From Ichthyophonus hoferi (lineage: Eukaryota; Opisthokonta; Ichthyosporea; Ichthyophonida; Ichthyophonidae): 13,421 bases of DNA. The stretch is taken from NCBI GenBank assembly GCA_002751075.1, contig NAOQ01000423.1, positions 31,055-44,475 on the forward strand. The letters are read 5' to 3'. Below are positions 8,501-13,421 of the stretch, in pieces. The number at the start of each line of letters is the position of its first letter. The first letter of the stretch is position 1. Under the pieces are notes generated by a model. That model had not been told where the DNA came from. It did not search any database and was given only the letters and a program-made list of their open reading frames with translations. Position numbers and translations under genes: made by a program.

Positions 8501-11427
8501 GTGAGTATAGTTTAGAGATGGCTGCCAGAGTTACGGGTAGGGATGAGCATAGAATGGCACAAATAATTTGAGGTAGGAGTTTTAGAAGGGATAACACAGT
8601 ATAGTAGTTGAAGGTGTTATAGAGGACACAGGTCAGTAACATGGCATGGACTTGTGAGCAATATCTGTTGAATTTTTGTTATAATTTTGTGGAAGATTGA
8701 TAGAGTGATTACGAATGCATTTAAGGGTGCCTGTATGCGTGTATGCGTATGATCATGTGTTGTGAATGTACTTGTATAACTATAGGTGTATATATATACA
8801 AGTGGGTTAGTGTAACATATATCTAAAATGGTCGTGTTTTTATTTTATTGTGTGCGTGTATTTATTTGGAAGTTATCGATATATATTTCTTTTTCTCCAC
8901 TCCATTACCTTATAAACAACCCCTTATTATTTTTCTGTGTGTTAATTTTTACAAAACTTTAAACATGTGTCCTCGCCCACCTATACAGATACTAATATAT
9001 TATACATATACGGATTTCCATTTCCTTTTGCACACGTTTTTCTGTACATACTTCTTTATATTCCTATATATTTAGTTTTATCTATACATTTTAGTAAATA
9101 ATTATATGTATATATGATTTTGCTTGATATATTTGTCTAAAAAACCCGCACGAAAGAGACTATTGACGATCTGTTGCATAAGTACGAATAGACATTGATA
9201 TGATGCATATCATTTACTGTAAGTGTATTACACAGACACCCCGTATTACCTCATACATACATACATATATTTATTTAAAAGAGTAAATAAGTAAACTAAA
9301 TATGGGGAGCTGTTAATATATATATATGTAGTGTAGGAGGTACTGTGTGATGATTGCATAATAAGTCTACATGAAAGGCAGTAGGAGCAACCTGTTGTAT
9401 AGGCACGTTGACATATCAATATACTTTATGACATTATATATGCTGTCAATAATATCAAATATATTTATTTACACGTATTTATGAATGATCTTCTAAATTT
9501 ATTTTATTTCCCATTGCGAAAATTGTTAAAAACGGATGAAACCTTATCGATAAGAACAATGGTATTGTATATATATATAGAAGGATATCATGGAAATATG
9601 CTGAACAGTTATGTATACAAAAATATGTATGCTATGTTATATTATGTTGTATTGTAGAGTATTGCAGTATATTTAATTTTATGGTACTATACTATCTTAC
9701 ATTATATTGTAGTATGTTACAGTATATTGAACTATATGACATTATACGCTAGTATATTATATTATATCATATCATACAATACCATACCGTATTATATTAT
9801 ATTATATTATATTATATTATTTCACGTCATATCATATTATTGCTATGTGAATTTTGCGATACAATTTAAATTATTTAGGATTAAATCCGCAACCGTTTAC
9901 CATCATTATTTTAAAAGATATTAATATTACTTTTCTGACTTTTGATTAATGTCGGAGACTAGTGCACTAGCCAATCATAGCCTTTACACGGGTCTACTAC
10001 AACCAATTATCGCAAGATATACCTTTGTTATAACCAATCCTAACCTTTATACTTATATATCACTCACCATAAACATGGCAGCCATTGTTCTTTCAAGGGT
10101 CTGTTGTCAAGCTTGGTCCCCCAGAATATAAATATGAGGTGAGAAACAATAAAGAGTATGGAATCTCTTTTTCTATCTGTAGATATTGATACATGCATAC
10201 ATACATACATAAATACATATATACATATCTATATACATACATATATACATACATATATATATACATGCATACATACATATATATATACATGCATACATAC
10301 ATATATATATACATGCATACATACATATATACATACATGCATACATACATACATGCATACATACATACATAAATACATAAGCACACATATATGGTACCTG
10401 ACTGTAAACTGCAACACAAAATGATATTGATTGGATCACTACTATTAACCAACATTCATGAGAGGTGCAGTAGAAATTTAATAGTCATTCCCACAGAGCC
10501 TCAACTATGTTACATGTGACAATGCTATATATAGGAAACATTGCAATGATATGATTGCTAAGGACGAGGTATATATATATGTGTGTATGTAGTTGTTATA
10601 AATAGTTGTTATATATAGTTATTATAGAGGACTACTATAATTAGGAAGCATTGCTATGATATGATTGCCAAAGACAATATATATATATATATATATATGT
10701 AGTTATTATAAATAGCTGTTATATGAATATATACCTACTATAAATTATATATATGATTATTATATATTACGCAGATAGTTCTTATATTATATGTATATAT
10801 AATAGTTACTATATTATATGTTATCTATTAATATATATATATATATATATATAGAATAGGTTTACGGGCTTGGTATAGCACACAGTCCCATACACATTAT
10901 GCATATCATATTATACATATCATACATGATATATAGCCAATACCTTTGCTCTGTTTTGCTCCTAGCTCTCCTCTTAGCTTTCATGATATGAAACAGTTTA
11001 TTCTGACAGGTCAACAGATACCTACAAATTATTATTTATTACCTAAGTCCTTGTGTATTGGTGAAAAGCCACACAAATTAATCGTAAACTAGTGGTTAAA
11101 TACTCCGATTAATGACAGATTGGTGATAAATCATCAAGTTAGTCGTGAGCCGTTCACCAATCAGTTATATTAATTGTACAATTTGTTATTACTTGCTAAA
11201 CGATCATAAACAATAATGATTATGTACCAATCATCTGCTGCATAGCCGTGGTTCTAAGGTTTCAATTGGTGCAGAACCTCAAGGAGTACAATCAAATTAG
11301 ATGGATTATCACGTTTTTCATTGGCTTCTTGACTGCATTGGTCGCTTTCTTGATTGATATTGCTACTGAACATATGTTTCAGTTAAAATTTATGATCTTA
11401 GGCAAATGTAAGTTGTATGTATGTGCG

Positions 11428-11459
<32 letters not shown>

Positions 11460-11826
11460 TGTATGTACATATGCATGCATGTATGCATAATAGTAGGATA
11501 GTAAAATAGTATGCGTGTCTCTTAATTTCCCTTTATTTTTCTATTTATCTTTTTTATTTTCATTTTTCTCTCTTTCTTTGGTCTTTTTACAGTTTCTCTC
11601 CTGCTTCTCCCTTGCACTGCTTCGCTTTCCCTTTCTCACGTATACGCATTCTTTCCCTTGTAGCACGTGGTCCCATTAACGCTTCTTCCCACCTTTCCCT
11701 CTCACAGATATCACTCGGTGTGAGGCAGATGGTTGTGGCTGGATTCCTCTGCTTTTAAGTGTAACCATAAATACGGCCTTGGTAGCTATTGCTGCTTCAA
11801 TCTGTTTAATAGAGGTATAGATAAAT

Positions 11827-11872
<46 letters not shown>

Positions 11873-13274
11873 CTGTATGCATATATTGACTACACACATA
11901 TCCTTAAATATGGTATAGATATGGGCTTATATACATAGCTATCATACCGATAGATGCTATTAAACACACGCCAAGACATATTATTATATGTCTACATTGC
12001 TTTATACTCATAATTGTGTAGGCGTATAGGTGGCTATTATAATGTATCATATTATAGTACATAATGTCATGTAAGCTCAGGCCAATTATGTCACATCTTT
12101 TATCTTTCATCATACCTTGTCTTATCCTATCATATTGTATCATATATACTATTATATCTTATTATACCCTATTATATCATGTCTCCTATTATCTTATTAT
12201 ATCTTATTATATTCTATTATATCATATTATATCATATATCATATATTATATGCTTTCCTATCTTATCCTATTATATTATATTATATTATATTATATTATA
12301 TATTCTATTCTGTCATATTCTATCCCATTCTATCCTATTCTGTTCTATCCTATTTTCCCCTATTATATGCTATCATCTACTATCATACCCTTATCACAGC
12401 ATAGTCTAAGCCTATTTATACACTAACACTAGCAACCAACCTTTACACCCTATTATCTACCTCCTAACCTCTCAGCCTATATCAGCAGGCAGTGGCATTC
12501 CCGAAGTCAAAACATACCTAAATGGCATCAAGGTAGGCCCCACGTTATCTATTTATTAATATATGAAAAAGTCTTTGCTATCTCTAGATGCCACTTGCTT
12601 TCCATTATGTATATTTATTTGTATTTCTAGATGCTTTTGAATTATTAACATCAATATATCTAAACGTTTCTAAATATTTAATATTGATATGTCTACATAC
12701 ATACATACATACATCATACATATATACATTATACTCGCATTATTTCCTATACCTTAGGTGGCCCATATAGTGCGATTAAAGACATTGGCGTGCAAGGCGA
12801 TTGGTGTAATGTTCTCAGTGGGAGGAGGCTTACCATGTGGTAAGGAAGGGCCAATGATTCACTGGTAAGATCACTAAACGCTATACACTACACGCTATAT
12901 AATCTATACTAAATACTATAAACTAGATACTAGATACTATATACTAGCTACTAAAAACTATATATTATACTCTATACCCTATAAACTATAAACTATACTA
13001 TTTATACCATACTAATATACTTTAGGTATTATAGACGATACACTACACACTATACATTATACATCATCAACTAAAAGCTATTAACTATAACCCCACTCTA
13101 TTACATTTCCTTTCCTCTTTTTCTGTATCTCTTTTAGTGGTAGTGTTATAGCCGCTGGTATTTCACAAGGTAAGAGTACATCTATTCCCTTTTTTAACCT
13201 CCACTACGACATGTTTCGCAATGATCGAGCCAAGAGAGACTTTGTTAGCAGTGGGGCTGCGGCTGGTGTTTCAG
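8396..13274 (+). CDS. CLCN7: CLC-6/7-type chloride/proton antiporter, 5' half (eight exons; continues past the window)
   Basis: A late-endosomal/lysosomal 2Cl-/H+ exchanger of the CLC family. Proposed join: 8396-8500, 10112-10138, 10497-10568, 11275-11407, 11708-11814, 12476-12532, 12758-12864, 13138-13274, coding 248 residues and one base. Order: basic cytosolic N-terminus (1-44); KYESLNY (matches KYESLDY of human CLC-7); helix B (about 78-100); helix C (about 125-148); [13 protein letters not shown] with the chloride-binding Ser154; [20 protein letters not shown] at 195-202 with gating Glu197; [34 protein letters not shown] rather than GPGIP points to chloride, not nitrate. Some segments look more like CLC-7 (GISQGKSTS) and others like CLC-6 ([17 protein letters not shown]), so the 6-versus-7 choice is open. 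Exons 3-8 are secure; exons 1 and 2 are less so. Cys194 and Cys203 beside the gate are unusual. Confidence 0.93.
9640..9840. repeat. Degenerate TATTA-type pentanucleotide repeat field
   Basis: Five-base periodicity built on ATTAT with many variants (TATAC, TATGT, CATAT), around an almost pure core at 9791-9820. An open frame of 65 codons here is a product of the repeat. Confidence 0.8.
9959..10060 (+). promoter_or_regulatory. Possible internal promoter: palindrome, three CCAAT boxes, TATA-like run
   Basis: A perfect palindrome CTAGTGCACTAG (9959-9970) is followed by CCAAT at 9971, 10003 and 10034 and TATATAT at 10054-10060, just before CLC exon 2. The layout resembles the cluster upstream of exon 1 and could be a second promoter. 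The motifs are seen; function is uncertain. Confidence 0.3.
10112..10138 (+). CDS. CLCN7: CLC exon 2 (microexon)
   Basis: Nine codons, LGPPEYKYE, phase 0 at both ends, followed by a GTGAGA donor. Joined to exon 3 they give KYESLNYV, matching KYESLDYD of human CLC-7. The acceptor is uncertain: TCAAG at 10111 gives this 27-base exon, while CAG at 10081 would give a 57-base exon (10082-10138) adding ten residues in the same frame. The 3' end is secure. Confidence 0.65.
10190..10382. repeat. (CATA)n array with a 24-base higher-order unit
   Basis: Mixed CATA/TA repeat filling much of CLC intron 2. CATG steps at 10264, 10288, 10312 and 10336 are exactly 24 bases apart, so a 24-base unit (CATG, CATA steps, then TA steps) has been duplicated. 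Long frames such as MYVCMYVC on the minus strand come from the repeat and are not genes. Confidence 0.9.
10497..10568 (+). CDS. CLCN7: CLC exon 3
   Basis: Twenty-four codons from [16 protein letters not shown] to IAKDE, phase 0 at both ends, acceptor CCCACAG and donor GTATAT. It lies just before helix B, where human CLC-7 has SLDYDNSENQLFLEEER. The 3' half, with its donor, is duplicated 110 bases downstream. Confidence 0.85.
10530..10730 (+). repeat. Exact 110-base tandem duplication covering the end of CLC exon 3
   Basis: AGGAA of the exon at 10533 recurs at 10643, and AGTTGTTATAAATAG at 10591 recurs as AGTTATTATAAATAG at 10701, both exactly 110 bases on. About a dozen differences are visible over 82 bases. 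The second copy keeps an open stretch equivalent to the last 12 codons of exon 3. Confidence 0.9.
10569..11274 (+). other. CLC intron 3
   Basis: Contains the duplicated exon tail, TA runs at 10677-10698 and 10829-10852, and a pyrimidine-rich stretch with possible acceptors near 10950-10975 that lead to no phase-compatible exon. From about 11060 to 11240 it is AT-rich with several TAAT/ATTA and CCAAT motifs. Confidence 0.7.
10643..10678 (+). pseudogene. Decayed copy of the exon 3 tail
   Basis: Twelve codons reading [12 protein letters not shown], against [12 protein letters not shown] in the exon. Three of the changes are silent (AAA/AAG, GCT/GCC, AAG/AAA). The GTATAT donor has become ATATAT and no acceptor with the first half of the exon is present, so it cannot act as a normal internal exon. 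Confidence 0.8.
11275..11407 (+). CDS. CLCN7: CLC exon 4 (helix B)
   Basis: Encodes [10 protein letters not shown] followed by the hydrophobic helix [20 protein letters not shown] and [14 protein letters not shown], plus the first base of Tyr113. Human CLC-7 has [25 protein letters not shown]. The acceptor GGTGCAG at 11274 keeps phase 0 and a family-like length between exons 3 and 4; an acceptor at 11245 would break phase. The donor is a consensus GTAAGT. Confidence 0.92.
11408..11707 (+). other. CLC intron 4 with (TATG)n
   Basis: A TATG microsatellite (about 11414-11467) begins within a few bases of the donor. The rest is a long T/C-rich tract with unused acceptor-like sites near 11591 and 11662, then the true CTCACAG. 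Confidence 0.85.
11708..11814 (+). CDS. CLCN7: CLC exon 5 (helix C)
   Basis: Completes Tyr113 and encodes [20 protein letters not shown] and the hydrophobic [15 protein letters not shown], ending in phase 0 at the conserved Glu148 of the EPVAAGSGIP region. The donor is GTATAG. Confidence 0.93.
11815..12475 (+). other. CLC intron 5 with (CA)n(TA)n and pentamer field
   Basis: A (CA)n tract (11827-11849) passes into (TA)n (11850-11871) starting 12 bases after the donor. At about 12116-12385 lies a degenerate TTATA/CTATC pentamer field; its overlapping frames of 76 to 120 codons, all I, Y, L and S, are repeat artefacts. Confidence 0.85.
12116..12385. repeat. Degenerate pentanucleotide repeat (TTATA/CTATC type)
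   Basis: Five-base periodicity over some 270 bases, with a nearly pure TTATA core near 12270-12302, the same type as at 9640-9840 in intron 1. No coding conservation. Confidence 0.85.
12476..12532 (+). CDS. CLCN7: CLC exon 6 (GSGIP chloride-binding motif)
   Basis: Nineteen codons, [19 protein letters not shown], phase 0 at both ends, acceptor CCTCTCAG, donor GTAGGC. Ser154 of GSGIP is the central chloride-binding serine in CLC proteins. Confidence 0.95.
12533..12757 (+). other. CLC intron 6
   Basis: Short intron with a (CATA)n run at about 12696-12714; the acceptor is TACCTTAG. Nothing else is recognised. Confidence 0.85.
12758..12864 (+). CDS. CLCN7: CLC exon 7 (GKEGP gate motif)
   Basis: Encodes [20 protein letters not shown], then [15 protein letters not shown], and two bases of Cys203. 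Glu197 of GKEGP is the external gating glutamate needed for chloride/proton coupling. The usual residue before GKEGP is Val; here it is Cys. Confidence 0.95.
12865..13137 (+). other. CLC intron 7 with CTATA-type repeats
   Basis: Largely built of degenerate ACTATA/CTATAC repeats of about 5 to 7 bases (12880-13070), then a T/C-rich tract ending CTTTTAG. Confidence 0.85.
13138..13274 (+). CDS. CLCN7: CLC exon 8 (last visible; GISQGKS to GAAAGVS)
   Basis: Completes Cys203 and encodes [31 protein letters not shown] and [14 protein letters not shown], plus one base of the next codon before a consensus GTAAGT donor at 13275. Human CLC-7 reads GISQGRSTS and KRDFVSAGAAAGVS here. A second perfect donor, GTAAGA at 13170, is embedded in the Gly-Lys-Ser codons in the same phase. 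Confidence 0.94.
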
Positions 13275-13421
13275 GTAAGTGAGCATAATAAGAATCCATC
13301 CCATTCATTGTCCCAATATCACGGTAAATACATGCCCATGTTTCAGTGTCTCCTTTATGCACTCAGGGCCTATTACCCACAGGGCTCATTTAACTATGCA
13401 TTAATGAAAAAGAGAAGCTGA
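13275..13421 (+). other. Start of CLC intron 8 (cut by window end)
   Basis: Begins GTAAGTGAGC. The expected next coding sequence (AAFGAPVGG) is not present, so the window ends inside the intron. An open frame running into this stretch is chance. Confidence 0.85.

Larger units (their letters stand above)
8501..10111 (+). other. CLC intron 1 with degenerate pentamer repeats
   Basis: The longest intron (about 1.6 kb). It holds CATA runs near 9255, TA runs near 9315 and 9570, and a 200-base field of degenerate TATTA/TATAC pentamers at about 9640-9840, with a clean (ATTAT)n core at 9791-9820. Near its end lie a perfect 12-base palindrome (9959-9970) and three CCAAT boxes. No further exon is identified. 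Confidence 0.65.

Noticed and set aside
9949-10131. A 60-codon frame starting [10 protein letters not shown]
   Set aside because: It overlaps CLC exon 2 in a different frame, resembles nothing and crosses the exon boundary.
9640-10382. CRISPR-like array
   Set aside because: The repeats are simple-sequence tracts with no unique spacers, in a eukaryotic intron.
10093-10455. Open frames on both strands (up to 120 codons, MYVCMYVC or HTYIHTYI)
   Set aside because: They are translations of the CATA/TATG microsatellite in CLC intron 2 and have no conserved content.
10950-11020. A possible extra CLC exon after good acceptor-like sites CTCCTAG and CTCTTAG
   Set aside because: The resulting exons of 44 or 32 bases break phase or hit stops, and exons 3 and 4 already join in phase with family-like spacing.
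12064-12426. Three overlapping open frames of 76-120 codons rich in I, Y, L and S
   Set aside because: All come from the pentanucleotide repeat in CLC intron 5; a stop-free repeat reads open in every frame.
13275-13421. Coding sequence continuing to the window end
   Set aside because: A consensus GTAAGT donor follows the conserved GVS codons, and the expected AAFGAPVGG sequence is absent.
1-13421. tRNA, rRNA or other structured RNA genes
   Set aside because: No tRNA internal-promoter pair or rRNA-like block was recognised by eye on either strand; a covariance-model search would be decisive.

Overview
The window is nuclear DNA of a eukaryote, almost certainly an animal or a close unicellular relative. 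It is AT-rich, it holds two conserved housekeeping genes split into short exons by GT-AG introns of about 225 to 1,610 bases, and it is full of simple repeats, mostly (CATA)n/(TATG)n, (TA)n, (CA)n and degenerate TATTA-type pentamers. The standard genetic code reads both genes. The sequence alone does not give the species; an early-branching invertebrate such as a sponge would fit, but that is only a guess.

Both genes are on the + strand. The first (2997-6310) is a complete gene for the zeta subunit of the COPI coatomer. It has five clear coding exons and probably a first exon that contributes only the ATG, giving 173 residues. The second (8396 to beyond the window end) is the 5' half of a CLC-6/CLC-7-type endolysosomal chloride/proton antiporter. 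Eight exons are visible here, ending just after the GAAAGVS motif, so the rest of the membrane domain and the CBS domains lie to the right. The protein carries the chloride-binding GSGIP motif and the gating glutamate in GKEGP. COPI works in Golgi-ER traffic and the CLC in late endosomes and lysosomes; they are tandem neighbours but nothing suggests an operon.

Region by region: 1-1490 is AT-rich spacer; 1490-1790 is one copy of a dispersed LTR-like repeat (minus strand); 1800-2996 is spacer and the zeta-COP promoter (two ATTGGCTA boxes and a TATA box); 2997-6310 is zeta-COP; 6311-7290 is its 3' flank; 7295-7590 is a second copy of the same repeat (plus strand); 7670-7745 is a small tandem duplication; 8041-8324 is a CLC promoter with five CCAAT boxes and a TCACGTG element; 8396-13274 is the CLC gene; 13275-13421 is intron.

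The points most worth a second look are: the old LTR-like repeats in inverted orientation on either side of zeta-COP; an exact 110-base tandem duplication that copied the end of a CLC exon and its splice donor, the copy having lost the donor; a CLEAR-like TCACGTG site 72 bases upstream of a lysosomal gene; a probable ATG-only first exon; two cysteines bracketing the CLC gating motif; and an in-frame alternative donor in the last visible CLC exon. I found no sign of an undescribed multi-gene system.
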